Assembly (NCBI RefSeq): GCF_002933815.1
Contig: NZ_BEYR01000003.1
Span: 186,001 to 250,000, forward strand
Origin: Sphingobacterium sp. HMA12
GTDB lineage: Bacteria; Bacteroidota; Bacteroidia; Sphingobacteriales; Sphingobacteriaceae
Length of the DNA: 64,000 nucleotides
Reading direction: 5' to 3'
Both the position numbers and the translations under genes were made by a program. Under the pieces are notes generated by a model. That model was not told where the DNA came from. It did not search any database and saw only the letters and a program-made list of their open reading frames with translations. Each line of letters opens with the position of its first letter. The stretch's first letter is position 1. This document shows, piece after piece, positions 1 to 7,848 of this stretch.

Positions 1-324
1 AAGCAGGTTTTGTCGTGTTGGCAATATGAAAATGATCCCGATGTGGCCTTTTTATTTATCAATACTTGGCAAAAAGAGGAGAACTATAAAGAGCTGGTCA
101 ATAATTTTATCAACGAAAATAAATATAGTTTCCATGTTTTATTTGATGAAATGAAAGATCGGGATAAGTCTGTTGTTGGTGCATATGGCGTCAAAGGTAT
201 ACCTACTAAAGTCGTTATTGATAGGGACGGTTTTATTCGTTTTCAATCTTCGGGTGGAGGAGCTGACGTGGAAAAAATTGTCCATGAAATCTCAACGAAG
301 ATCGAACTGGCAAGAAAGGGATAA
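1..324 (+). CDS. Thioredoxin-fold protein, C-terminal part (5' end outside window)
   Basis: The reading frame is open from base 1 and ends with TAA at 322-324, so this is the last 107 codons of a longer gene. The translation shows the second half of a thioredoxin fold: a strand with FLFINTW, a helix, then V-K-G-I-P-T-K with the cis-proline that faces the active site, followed by VVIDRDG and a closing helix. This matches TlpA/ResA-type thiol-disulfide proteins, which in Bacteroidota are usually periplasmic and reduce cytochrome or envelope cysteines. The CxxC motif would lie upstream, outside the window, so redox activity cannot be confirmed. The TTG at position 10 is not a convincing start because the fold would be incomplete. 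A strong terminator follows at 376-414. Confidence 0.8.
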   Translation, partial: KQVLSCWQYENDPDVAFLFINTWQKEENYKELVNNFINENKYSFHVLFDEMKDRDKSVVGAYGVKGIPTKVVIDRDGFIRFQSSGGGADVEKIVHEISTKIELARKG

Positions 325-375
325 TCCTGGGGGACAGCAGTATCAATCTAGACAATAGCATAAATATACTGAAAT

Positions 376-414
376 CCGTAGCTCTCTTTTTTAGATCGAG
401 GGCTGCGGTTTTTT
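376..414 (+). terminator. Rho-independent terminator after the thioredoxin-fold gene
   Basis: An 11-bp stem is formed by CCGTAGCTCTC (376-386) and GAGGGCTGCGG (398-408), with two G-U pairs, followed by six T residues. It ends the upstream thioredoxin-fold transcript and separates it from the convergent GDPD gene. Confidence 0.8.
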
Positions 415-448
415 ATTAGGAATGGTTCAGTTTGACATGAGCAGTAAT

Positions 449-1387
449 TTACTGCACAAATTTGGAAGTTATTCCTCTTTTTTTGACATAGAAATTTAAA
501 GCTCGTCCAGCTTCTCTAGGCTGGTCAGTACTTAAGATATCTGCGCCACGTTCTATAAAGCTGGCATACAGCTGAAATCCTTTCTTCGCAGCTTGTCTGT
601 CGAGATTGCCCTGCGTACCCAGGATGCACATGATCCCATGATCGTGCAGTACTTTAGTCAGCTGCGGATCGGCTTCCCGTGTGCCCACGAAGGCCAGCAA
701 CTTATTGTCTGGGATATCTTTTTCGTTGAGACGGGCGAGATCATCGAGGTTCTTTACTGCAGCGGATATCATTAGGTCCCCGGCCAGATTATGTACTTTA
801 CCAGCCTGACCGGCACTATAAGTAATAATAACAACACTGGATTCAGCACGCTGTTTACGAATCACATTGATTACGGATTCGTAAGGCACCTCATTTTTAA
901 TATCCAGCGTGAAAATAACCTTTCCTTTTCCCCAGGCGAGGGCTTCCTCTAGTGTGGGGATTTTGTAGGGTGTTATTTTCTTGTCATTGTCTACAAGACG
1001 CAGCTTTTTGAGCTCGGCCAATGTGCGTTCACTAATAGATCCCCGACCAGTTGTCGTGCGGTTTAGGGTATTGTCATGCATGAGTACCAGCGCCGAATCT
1101 TTGCTGAGCCGGACATCGCACTCCACGATAACGGGCTGCAGACTGGCATTATATGCAAAGGTTTCCAAAGCATTTTCAGGATAACCAGAGGTAGGCCCCC
1201 CGCGGTGTAAACTGACCAGCGGATAGCGGTTGTCATCATAGGTTAGAAACTGATAAAGATCCTCTACGGTTGTCAGCTGAATGCGCTTGCCGACAGGCAA
1301 GCCGTCTGTATCACCATTATGGCGAAAACAGCTGCAAACAGTTATACAGGTCAGAAATAAAAGGAAGCAATACAGACGTATTCTCAT
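449..1387 (-). CDS. Glycerophosphodiester phosphodiesterase family lipoprotein
   Basis: A 312-residue GDPD-fold protein that probably cleaves glycerophosphodiesters into glycerol-3-phosphate and an alcohol outside the cytoplasm. The N-terminus is a hydrophobic signal ending in a Cys cluster around residue 20 (TVCSC), which I read as a lipobox. The GDPD hallmarks are present: S-L-H-R-G-G, then P-E-N-A, E-C-D-V for metal binding, and L-M-H-D-N-T-L-N-R-T with the second catalytic His. The C-terminal half has the expected TDQP motif. It is the last gene of a leftward run with DUF1599, a DoxX-family gene and aroK; the gap to aroK is 17 nt. A paralogue lies at 46456-47361. The substrate head group cannot be told from sequence. 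Confidence 0.88.
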   Translation of the reverse strand: MRIRLYCFLLFLTCITVCSCFRHNGDTDGLPVGKRIQLTTVEDLYQFLTYDDNRYPLVSLHRGGPTSGYPENALETFAYNASLQPVIVECDVRLSKDSALVLMHDNTLNRTTTGRGSISERTLAELKKLRLVDNDKKITPYKIPTLEEALAWGKGKVIFTLDIKNEVPYESVINVIRKQRAESSVVIITYSAGQAGKVHNLAGDLMISAAVKNLDDLARLNEKDIPDNKLLAFVGTREADPQLTKVLHDHGIMCILGTQGNLDRQAAKKGFQLYASFIERGADILSTDQPREAGRALNFYVKKRGITSKFVQ

Positions 1388-1404
1388 TATTAACTATTGT
1401 GCGA

Positions 1405-1920
1405 TTATAAATTATGCTGGTTGATCAGGGCAGCTAACATTTCTACCGTAGTATTGAGCTGATCTATTGTCAGATGAGCCCGGGTATAGTAAGGCTCGCG
1501 TTCCGTTAATTTCTCTTCAATAAAAGCCCGGAGTTCTTCCGGGGATTTTCCGATCAGAATAGGTCTTTTATGTAATTTTGACTGTGACAGACGGTCAAAT
1601 AAAGCTTTTGGGCTCATTTGTAGATAGACCGCATAGCCATTGGCTTTGATCCAATCCATGTTGTCAAAAAAACAAGGGGCACCGCCCCCTGTGGAGATTA
1701 CGGCGTAGCTGTCCGCAAATTTACGCAACTGTTCGCGCTCCAGTTTTCGGAATTCTTCTTCACCATGTTGGCCGAAATATTCAGTAATGCTCATGCCGAT
1801 CTGTTTCACAATCTCCTCGTCGGTATCGATAAAAGGTAAATCTAATTTGCTGGCCAGCTTTTTTCCCAGAGTGGTCTTTCCGCTGCCCATATAGCCAATC
1901 AAAAATATAGGTTTAGGCAT
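1405..1920 (-). CDS. aroK: Shikimate kinase
   Basis: A 171-residue protein of normal shikimate kinase length. It phosphorylates shikimate at the 3-hydroxyl with ATP, step five of the route to chorismate and aromatic amino acids, in the cytosol. Visible motifs: Walker A loop G-Y-M-G-S-G-K-T-T near residue 9, the D-T-D-E-E-I shikimate and magnesium site, F-R-K-L-E, the S-T-G-G-G-A-P loop, and K-R-P-I-L with lid residues. It sits 6 nt downstream of the DoxX-family gene and 17 nt upstream of the GDPD gene on the same strand, so it is probably co-transcribed with functionally unrelated neighbours. Confidence 0.95.
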   Translation of the reverse strand: MPKPIFLIGYMGSGKTTLGKKLASKLDLPFIDTDEEIVKQIGMSITEYFGQHGEEEFRKLEREQLRKFADSYAVISTGGGAPCFFDNMDWIKANGYAVYLQMSPKALFDRLSQSKLHKRPILIGKSPEELRAFIEEKLTEREPYYTRAHLTIDQLNTTVEMLAALINQHNL

Positions 1921-1926
1921 ATTGTA

Positions 1927-3114
1927 TTATTTGTCCTTACTTAAAAAATTATCTTCAATCGTCTTTGCATCCGGGAAATTATTGTAATGCCATTTACCCA
2001 TTACATTCCCCCCTTTTAATAGGAGTACGCCCGGATTGGCCCGGACCATACTTTTCAATGGGATTAAATCCGCATAATAGATTTCTGCAATAAGCTGCAT
2101 TTTGTCACTCAGGTATTGTGCATCTTTGGAAGCCGAGGCGGTCAGCAAGACGACACGAAGACCATTGTAATCTTTGGTCATCTGCGTCACCGTTTGATTG
2201 ATTTTTTGGATGGCATCTATATTGGTCGATGAAAGATCCTTGGCGACGATGATAATGTTATAATAAGGGTTGGCGATGATCTCCTGTGTATGATCGGCAC
2301 CGTCCGCATCAGTAATCAAGAGGTCGGGAATAGGAATGTCATACCCTTTTTTGACAAGTTTACTTTCCGGTTCGCCGATGATCTCCCAAGACTCATCCTC
2401 CCAGAGTTTATCTGCCATATAAACTTTGTCATTCACTTTCTTGGTCTCGCCGGTTTTCTTGTTTTTCATGGTATAGAGCTGCTCAAAAACATCGCCTTGT
2501 TTTCCTTCCGGAAGGACCATCAGAGACGGTAAATTGCTTCCGATTTTATAAGGTAAGAAATCAATAAACGGGAGATAATTGACTGTATATATTCCAATTC
2601 CCAGTGAAACAACGGCTGTAATCAATGTGACGACAAATTGATTGCCGGAGCCTTTAATAATGGATCGGATATGTTTGCGATTAAAAAAGATGATCAGGAT
2701 CAAGGCCAATAACACCAGATCTTTGGAAAAAGATTGCCAAGGGGTCAGTGGAATGGCATCACCAAAACAACCGCAGGAAGTAACGACTTCGAAAAATGCC
2801 GAATAGAATGTCAGAAAGGTGAAAAATAGGATCAACAAGAGTAGGCCCCAGGCCACCAGATTAGCGTAGACACCAAACAACAATAAGGCCCCCAAGAGAA
2901 TTTCAAAGCCACAGATCACCACGGCCATGGCCGTAGCATATTCATTGAAGGCAGTCAGGTGGAACACTTCGAAATATTCCTGCAATTTATAGCCGAAGCC
3001 GGTAGGGTCATTGGCCTTGATAAATCCGGAGAAAATAAAAAGAAGTCCTGTGAAAATGCGGCAAAAACCTAAAAGGTAATTTGTTTTTGTTGTCTGTTGT
3101 GCTGCTGTCATCAT
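1927..3114 (-). CDS. DoxX/BT_3928-type membrane protein with soluble C-terminal domain
   Basis: A 395-residue protein. The first ~150 residues contain four hydrophobic helices in a DoxX-like arrangement, including the typical L-L-F-I-F-S-G-F-I-K-A-N-D-P segment and an F-F-E-V-V-T-S-C-G-C-F-G-D pair of cysteines between helices. A fifth membrane segment follows near residue 160. The remaining ~200 residues are soluble, with a thioredoxin-like strand pattern (NIIIVAKDL, LRVVLLTAS) but no CxxC. This is the architecture of the conserved Bacteroidota BT_3928 family, whose function is not established; an envelope redox or quinone-linked role is only an inference. It is 4 nt from DUF1599 and 6 nt from aroK, so it belongs to the same operon. 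Confidence 0.85.
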   Translation of the reverse strand: MMTAAQQTTKTNYLLGFCRIFTGLLFIFSGFIKANDPTGFGYKLQEYFEVFHLTAFNEYATAMAVVICGFEILLGALLLFGVYANLVAWGLLLLILFFTFLTFYSAFFEVVTSCGCFGDAIPLTPWQSFSKDLVLLALILIIFFNRKHIRSIIKGSGNQFVVTLITAVVSLGIGIYTVNYLPFIDFLPYKIGSNLPSLMVLPEGKQGDVFEQLYTMKNKKTGETKKVNDKVYMADKLWEDESWEIIGEPESKLVKKGYDIPIPDLLITDADGADHTQEIIANPYYNIIIVAKDLSSTNIDAIQKINQTVTQMTKDYNGLRVVLLTASASKDAQYLSDKMQLIAEIYYADLIPLKSMVRANPGVLLLKGGNVMGKWHYNNFPDAKTIEDNFLSKDK

Positions 3115-3118
3115 CCGA

Positions 3119-3661
3119 TTATTGTTGTGCGAGTCCTAACTTAATTAACGCAAAAACTGCGTAGTTGAGCATATCCTGGTAATTGGCATGAATACCTTCT
3201 GAAACGATGGTCTGTCCGTCATTGTCTTCGATTTGTTTGACGCGATGGATTTTCATTAAGATCAAATCTGTCATCGAAGAAACACGCATATCACGCCATG
3301 CCTCACCGTAATCATGATTTTTGGCCAGCATGAGATCCCTGGTTTCGGTTACCTTTTCGGTGTATTTTTGATTGACAAAGGCAGGGTCGAGGTTTTCCTC
3401 TCCATCTTCACCAAGATCAATCTGGATCATGGCCATAATGCAATAATTAATGATCCCGATATATTCATCCACGACACCTTCACCAACTTTAGATACTTTT
3501 TTGACTTCGAGGGTACGTATACGTTGAGCCTTAATGTAAATCTGGTCGGTAATGGAAGATAGGCGCATAATCCGCCATGCCGTACCATAATCTTTTGTTT
3601 TTTTAATAAATAAATCTTGGCAGTGCTTGATCACACTGTTATATTCCTGAATAGTATCCAT
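3119..3661 (-). CDS. DUF1599 domain protein
   Basis: A 180-residue protein with two copies of a repeated motif: K-T-K-D-Y-G-T-A-W-R-I-M-R-L-S-S near the N-terminus and A-K-N-H-D-Y-G-E-A-W-R-D-M-R-V-S-S in the second half. This internal duplication is the signature of DUF1599, a helical family resembling nucleotide pyrophosphohydrolases; its reaction is unknown. I chose the ATG at 3661. The frame can be extended to a TTG at 3709, but that TTG lies inside a good -7 promoter element, so the extension is probably not translated. It is the first gene of the leftward aroK operon. Confidence 0.85.
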   Translation of the reverse strand: MDTIQEYNSVIKHCQDLFIKKTKDYGTAWRIMRLSSITDQIYIKAQRIRTLEVKKVSKVGEGVVDEYIGIINYCIMAMIQIDLGEDGEENLDPAFVNQKYTEKVTETRDLMLAKNHDYGEAWRDMRVSSMTDLILMKIHRVKQIEDNDGQTIVSEGIHANYQDMLNYAVFALIKLGLAQQ

Positions 3662-3706
3662 ATCGTTTTTGAAAAGAACTTGATGAGACAAGTCGAGATT
3701 ATATGA

Positions 3707-3714
3707 CAAATATA
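3707..3714 (-). promoter_or_regulatory. Bacteroidota -7 element for the DUF1599-aroK-GDPD operon
   Basis: On the minus strand this reads TATATTTG, an exact match to the Bacteroidota -7 consensus TAnnTTTG. A TTTG (plus-strand CAAA, 3740-3743) lies 25 nt further upstream, somewhat too far for an ideal -33 box. Transcription would begin about 40 nt before the ATG at 3661. Confidence 0.5.
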
Positions 3715-3947
3715 ATTAGAAAATAGTACTTCTAATGGTCAAATGAATGTACAATTTGTGCTATTTTGCTAAAATATAGATAAATATTTGAGATATTTCC
3801 ATCAATAAAAGTTTTGACTATTGCGCGGTAACAATAAATTCGTGCCAGGTATGACGAACAAATTTATAAATAAAGGTAACTTTATCTTAGTTTGATACCA
3901 TGTCCGGCGTTGACGGTCAACTTTGAACAGAAAGAAAAAAGAAATTC

Positions 3948-4745
3948 ATGAATTTTCAACAACCTATCATTCGCGAGGTAGAGATTATCCGATATGTTCA
4001 GCCATTTCGGGAAGGCGGATCTTTGCCTGCGCTGGTCGATGCAGACGATGGCTTTAGTTATGTCATTAAATTTAGAGGAGCAGGGCAGGGCCGTAAGGCA
4101 CTCATTGCTGAACTTATCGGTGGAGAGCTGGCAAGGCTTTTAAAATTAAGAGTTCCCGAAATCGTCTTCGCACATCTTGATGAATCTTTCGGGCGCTCGG
4201 AACCGGATGAAGAAATACAAGATCTACTCAAATTTAGCGTGGGGAAAAACCTTGGGCTTCATTTTTTGAGCGGGGCGGTTACTTTTGATGCCAATGTTGA
4301 CGTGATCGGCGCAGAAGAGGCTTCAAAAATTGTGTGGCTGGATGCTTTACTGATGAACGTGGACCGTACGGTACGGAACACCAATATGCTGATCTGGCAT
4401 AAAGAACTATGGCTGATCGACCACGGGGCTTCCTTGTATTTTCACCACAGCTGGGATAATTGGGAAGAGCAATCGGTCAAACCCTTTATACAGATTAAAG
4501 ACCATGTGTTGTTAAAAAATGCGAGCATTGTCGAAAAAATAGATGCTGAATTCAGTTCTATTTTTACGGAAGATGTTTTTCGTAAGATACTGGCTGTCGT
4601 ACCGGACGAATGGTTAGTGGATCCTGAACGCGAACTGTCTGCGGCAGATGCCAGAGAAGTATATGTTTCCTTCCTGAAACAACGTGTGGCGAATTCCTCA
4701 ATTTTTGTAAAACAGATAGAAGATGCCAGAAAAGACCTTATATGA
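3948..4745 (+). CDS. HipA-like kinase (HipA_2 type)
   Basis: A 265-residue protein resembling the kinase lobe of HipA without the HipA N-terminal subdomain. Visible elements: V-I-K-F-R-G with the ATP-contacting Lys41, a helix A-L-I-A-E-L-I-G-G-E-L-A, the catalytic segment N-V-D-R-T-V-R-N-T-N (Asp139, Asn144, Asn146), and W-L-I-D-H-G-A with the metal-binding Asp158. These are the residues expected of an active phosphotransferase. No HipB-like helix-turn-helix antitoxin gene is nearby. The 3' end overlaps the DUF3037 gene by 23 nt, so the two are translationally coupled. The target is unknown; calling it a toxin would go beyond the evidence. Confidence 0.8.
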   Translation: MNFQQPIIREVEIIRYVQPFREGGSLPALVDADDGFSYVIKFRGAGQGRKALIAELIGGELARLLKLRVPEIVFAHLDESFGRSEPDEEIQDLLKFSVGKNLGLHFLSGAVTFDANVDVIGAEEASKIVWLDALLMNVDRTVRNTNMLIWHKELWLIDHGASLYFHHSWDNWEEQSVKPFIQIKDHVLLKNASIVEKIDAEFSSIFTEDVFRKILAVVPDEWLVDPERELSAADAREVYVSFLKQRVANSSIFVKQIEDARKDLI

Positions 4746-5106
4746 ATACGCTGTGGTACGATTGGTACCACGTGTAGAGCGTGAGGAATTTATCAATGTC
4801 GGTATTGCGCTCTATTGCCGTAAATATCGTTTTGCCAAGATGGTTTACGCCGTAGATGAGCAGAAGGTAAGGGCACTCTGTCCAAAAATTGAACTGGAAC
4901 TTATTGAAAACCATTTGTCTTCCTTTCAACGGATATGCAATGGAGATAAAGATGCCGGAAAGCTGGCTGCCCTGGATATCACTGAACGTTTTCGTTGGCT
5001 TACAGCCAAACGGAGTACGGTCATCCAATGCTCAGCTTCGCATCCGGGATTATGTGAAGATCCCGAAGCAACATTGCAAAACCTGTTTGAACGATTAGTG
5101 CTTTAA
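4723..5106 (+). CDS. DUF3037 domain protein
   Basis: A 127-residue protein beginning P-E-K-T-L-Y-E-Y-A-V-V-R-L-V-P and containing the V-E-R-E-E-F-I-N-V-G-I-A-L-Y segment typical of DUF3037. It has no signal peptide or membrane segment, so it should be cytosolic. It overlaps the HipA-like kinase by 23 nt. Pairing of a HipA-type kinase with a DUF3037 gene recurs in many bacterial genomes, so this protein is a plausible regulator or substrate of the kinase, but that link is inferred only from the overlap. No biochemical function is known to me. Confidence 0.8.
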   Translation: MPEKTLYEYAVVRLVPRVEREEFINVGIALYCRKYRFAKMVYAVDEQKVRALCPKIELELIENHLSSFQRICNGDKDAGKLAALDITERFRWLTAKRSTVIQCSASHPGLCEDPEATLQNLFERLVL

Positions 5107-5246
5107 TTTATGCCCATATGCCGCCTCAGGGAAGAAGCCGGGGGAAAATGAACATAAAAATAAGGGTGTATGCTTTATACTTTTACTAATGAGGCTTAAT
5201 CTATCAATATTGTATAGTATATTTGTTTTAATATTTACTTTTGAAG

Positions 5247-6056
5247 ATGCATGATTTTTATCAACATATCTATGAGCAGCAATTAGCCGTTTTAGAAATG
5301 CCTTCCAATAAGAAGATCTGCGGCTGGGCCACCAAAATTCTGGATGTGCTTTTTCCGGAGCGAAATTCGGGCGAGATGAAATCGGTGGACGATGTAAAGC
5401 TTGCTTTTGAACAATTTGAACTCGAGCTGGAACAGCTCCTAAGCAAGTCAAAAGCCTGTGGCCATTGCAATCATGCGCAAGTAGCCAATCAGTTTTTTGA
5501 ACGCATTCCAGCGTTGTATGAACTCATGTGCCAGGATGCTGATGCATTGATGGATGGGGATCCGGCGGCACAGAACAAGCGCGAGGTCGTACGTACCTAT
5601 CCCGGTTTTTTTGCGATCTGTATTTTCCGGATGGCAAATGAGTTACATCGCCTGGGGGTGCCTCTGATCCCACGGATATTGACAGAGCATGCGCATTCCA
5701 AGACAGGAATTGATATTCATCCGGGAGCGACCATCGGTCATCACCTCCACATAGATCATGGTACCGGCTTGGTGATCGGGGAGACCTGTACAATCGGAAA
5801 CTACGTTAAACTTTATCAGGGGGTCACACTGGGCGCTTTGAGTGTGGATAAGGTGCTGTCAAATGTCAAACGTCATCCAACGATAGAAGACCACGTCATT
5901 ATTTACTCAGGAGCAACTATTTTGGGTGGAGAAACACGTATAGGCCACCACTCGGTCATCGGAGGTAATGTTTGGCTGACAAGTTCAGTCGAGCCGTATA
6001 CTACCGTGTATCATCAGGCGACCGCAAAATTTATTGATTCAAAACCAATCATATAG
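5247..6056 (+). CDS. cysE: Serine O-acetyltransferase
   Basis: A 269-residue cytosolic enzyme that transfers acetyl from acetyl-CoA to L-serine to give O-acetylserine, the acceptor for sulfide in cysteine synthesis. The C-terminal half is a left-handed beta helix built of hexapeptide repeats, with D-I-H-P-G-A-T-I-G, H-I-D-H-G-T-G-L-V-I-G-E-T and L-Y-Q-G-V-T-L-G-A as in serine acetyltransferases. The N-terminal ~130 residues are helical. I prefer the ATG at 5247 over the TTG two codons earlier. A TAnnTTTG match (TACTTTTG, 5236-5243) abuts the start, which would leave almost no leader if used. The cysM start lies 7 nt after the stop. Confidence 0.92.
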   Translation: MHDFYQHIYEQQLAVLEMPSNKKICGWATKILDVLFPERNSGEMKSVDDVKLAFEQFELELEQLLSKSKACGHCNHAQVANQFFERIPALYELMCQDADALMDGDPAAQNKREVVRTYPGFFAICIFRMANELHRLGVPLIPRILTEHAHSKTGIDIHPGATIGHHLHIDHGTGLVIGETCTIGNYVKLYQGVTLGALSVDKVLSNVKRHPTIEDHVIIYSGATILGGETRIGHHSVIGGNVWLTSSVEPYTTVYHQATAKFIDSKPII

Positions 6057-6063
6057 ATACATT

Positions 6064-6936
6064 ATGGGAAATATTATAGATACCATCGGAAATACACCAT
6101 TGGTAGAGATCACCCAATTTCATACAAATCCAAAAGTACGGATCTTCGCAAAGATGGAAGGGAATAACCCTGCTGGCTCTGTCAAAGACCGTGCAGCGTT
6201 AAATATGATCCGTTCGGCCATGGAGCGTGGTGAGATTTCGAAAGAAAGTAAGCTTATCGAGGCAACCAGTGGGAATACGGGGATCGCCCTGGCTATGATT
6301 GCCGGAATATATGGTTTGAGTCTTGAATTGGTGATGCCTGCATCTTCCACCCGTGAGCGTACGCTGACCATGGAAGCTTTCGGTGCCAAGGTTACGCTTT
6401 TGGAATCCATGGAGATATGCCGCGATTACGCCGAGGCAAAAGCGGCAAATGAAGGCTATTTTATTTTAAATCAATTTGCCAATCCCGATAATTATAAAGC
6501 CCATATCAAAACGACGGGACCTGAAATATGGCGTGATACAGATGGAAAAATCACCCATTTTGTAAGCGCAATGGGAACAACCGGAACGATTATGGGAAAT
6601 TCCATTTACCTCAAGGAAAAAAATTCGGCGATACAGATTGTCGGTTGTCAGCCTACCCCGGAGTCTTCCATACCCGGTATCAGGCGTTGGCCAGAAGCTT
6701 ATCTGCCGAAAATATTTGATCCGAGCCGCGTGGATCGTGTCATTGATATTTCACAACAGGAAGCAACCGAATTGGCACGTGAACTCGTGAAACGGGAAGG
6801 TGTTTTTGCAGGTATGAGCACAGGCGGAGCATTTGCCGGGGCCCTGAAAATTGCCAATGAAATTGAGGAAGGTGTCATTGTTTTTATTGCATGCGATCGA
6901 GGAGACCGCTACCTGAGTTCAGATTTATTCGGTTAG
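6064..6936 (+). CDS. cysM: Cysteine synthase (CysM/CysK family)
   Basis: A 290-residue PLP-dependent enzyme that makes cysteine from O-acetylserine and sulfide (or thiosulfate for CysM types). The start I-D-T-I-G-N-T-P-L-V-E-I is diagnostic, the PLP lysine sits in P-A-G-S-V-K-D-R-A-A, and E-A-T-S-G-N-T-G-I-A-L-A binds the substrate. The S-A-M-G-T-T-G-T-I-M-G phosphate loop and a short C-terminus ending G-D-R-Y-L-S-S favour the CysM size class over longer CysK. The ATG at 6064 removes overlap with cysE and matches the family start. It forms a two-gene cysteine operon with cysE and is closed by a terminator at 6977-7026. Confidence 0.92.
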   Translation: MGNIIDTIGNTPLVEITQFHTNPKVRIFAKMEGNNPAGSVKDRAALNMIRSAMERGEISKESKLIEATSGNTGIALAMIAGIYGLSLELVMPASSTRERTLTMEAFGAKVTLLESMEICRDYAEAKAANEGYFILNQFANPDNYKAHIKTTGPEIWRDTDGKITHFVSAMGTTGTIMGNSIYLKEKNSAIQIVGCQPTPESSIPGIRRWPEAYLPKIFDPSRVDRVIDISQQEATELARELVKREGVFAGMSTGGAFAGALKIANEIEEGVIVFIACDRGDRYLSSDLFG

Positions 6937-6976
6937 TCTATTCTGGTGCAGCAAACCCGTATCTAAAATTATAGCG

Positions 6977-7026
6977 CCTGTCATCGTTACGCTCCGTTTT
7001 CGTGTATAATGACAGGTTTCTTTTTT
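6977..7026 (+). terminator. Terminator of the cysE-cysM operon
   Basis: An 8-bp stem of CCTGTCAT (6977-6984) and ATGACAGG (7009-7016), with further pairing TTACG/CGTGTA inside, is followed by TTTCTTTTTT. The remaining sequence to the VOC gene shows nothing else I can name. Confidence 0.8.
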
Positions 7027-7199
7027 GATTTTTTCTCGTCCTATCTAATCGTATCAACGGATATTTCCCCTTTATTTGTCGTGTTATTTTCCATTGGACA
7101 GCGTAGTTTTGATAACGTGTGATCTGCTCAGTCTGCTTGTGTCCGGTACAGCAATAGCTTCAACATCAATCCTCTACTCTTAAAGCTAGAGGTGTAATT

Positions 7200-7559
7200 C
7201 TACTCCCCCTGGCCAAATGTTAGCAAATTACTATCCGGATCCAATATGGAAAACTCGCGCTGGCCCCAAGGTTTTGTCTCCAGTTTGCCATTCGGATGGA
7301 TGGCAATGTTGCGTGCTAAAAAAGATTGATAGAGTGCATCAATATCGTCGGTACGGATATAGATCATGCCATAATTTTCTTCGGGAGGCAGTTCCCTGAA
7401 TTCAAAAAAATGAATCTCGATCTGATCTTTTTTGATCATCAGATATCCTTCATAATCTTCGGTGCCGCAAGGTATGAAGCCCAGCAGACCTAAGTAAAAA
7501 TCACTTGTGACAGCTTTGTCGCGCATCGGTAGTTTGGGGTGTATCGCAGTTAGTCTCAT
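7200..7559 (-). CDS. VOC/bleomycin-resistance-like protein
   Basis: A 119-residue protein with the two beta-alpha-beta-beta-beta halves of the vicinal-oxygen-chelate fold: P-K-L-P-M-R-D-K-A-V-T-S-D-F-Y at the start, I-E-I-H-F-F-E-F in the middle, and W-G-Q-R-E-F-S-I-L-D-P-D-S-N-L-L-T-F at the end. The last motif is typical of bleomycin-resistance proteins, which bind and sequester the drug as dimers rather than cleaving it. The size agrees. Whether this one binds an antibiotic or another small molecule cannot be told. It stands alone on the minus strand, with a possible small ORF 62 nt upstream. Confidence 0.85.
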   Translation of the reverse strand: MRLTAIHPKLPMRDKAVTSDFYLGLLGFIPCGTEDYEGYLMIKKDQIEIHFFEFRELPPEENYGMIYIRTDDIDALYQSFLARNIAIHPNGKLETKPWGQREFSILDPDSNLLTFGQGE

Positions 7560-7620
7560 TGTTTATTTACTGTTTTTTTTATTTGAATCCTACTGAAATA
7601 TAAGGGTTTATTTTTATTCT

Positions 7621-7746
7621 TTATACTACTTTATCTTTTATTTTTCCGGTGGAGCGACCATAGCGCAATACGGCTCCGGACGACCATCCATTAGCGAATT
7701 TAATCCGGTAATTCATACAATTGGCATTCGGAGGCTGATTCTTCAT
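7621..7746 (-). CDS. Possible small ORF, 41 codons
   Basis: An ATG-started reading frame of 41 codons ends in TAA 61 nt before the VOC gene on the same strand. The product would be basic and soluble, with a central N-Y-R-I-K-F-A-N-G-W-S-S-G run. It occupies the most GC-rich part of an otherwise AT-rich intergenic region, which is the main hint that it is coding. I do not recognise the protein, and chance remains a serious alternative. Confidence 0.25.
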   Translation of the reverse strand: MKNQPPNANCMNYRIKFANGWSSGAVLRYGRSTGKIKDKVV

Positions 7747-7848
7747 ATACTTTATGTTGTATAATTTTTTGTTATGACTTATTAGTTTTTATAGTTTTAT
7801 TGATGAGTAAAAGTTATTCAATTTTGTGCAGGATCAAACACAGTTACC

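Noticed and set aside
3662..3709. TTG-initiated N-terminal extension of DUF1599
   Set aside because: It overlaps a -7 promoter element, so transcription would start inside it.
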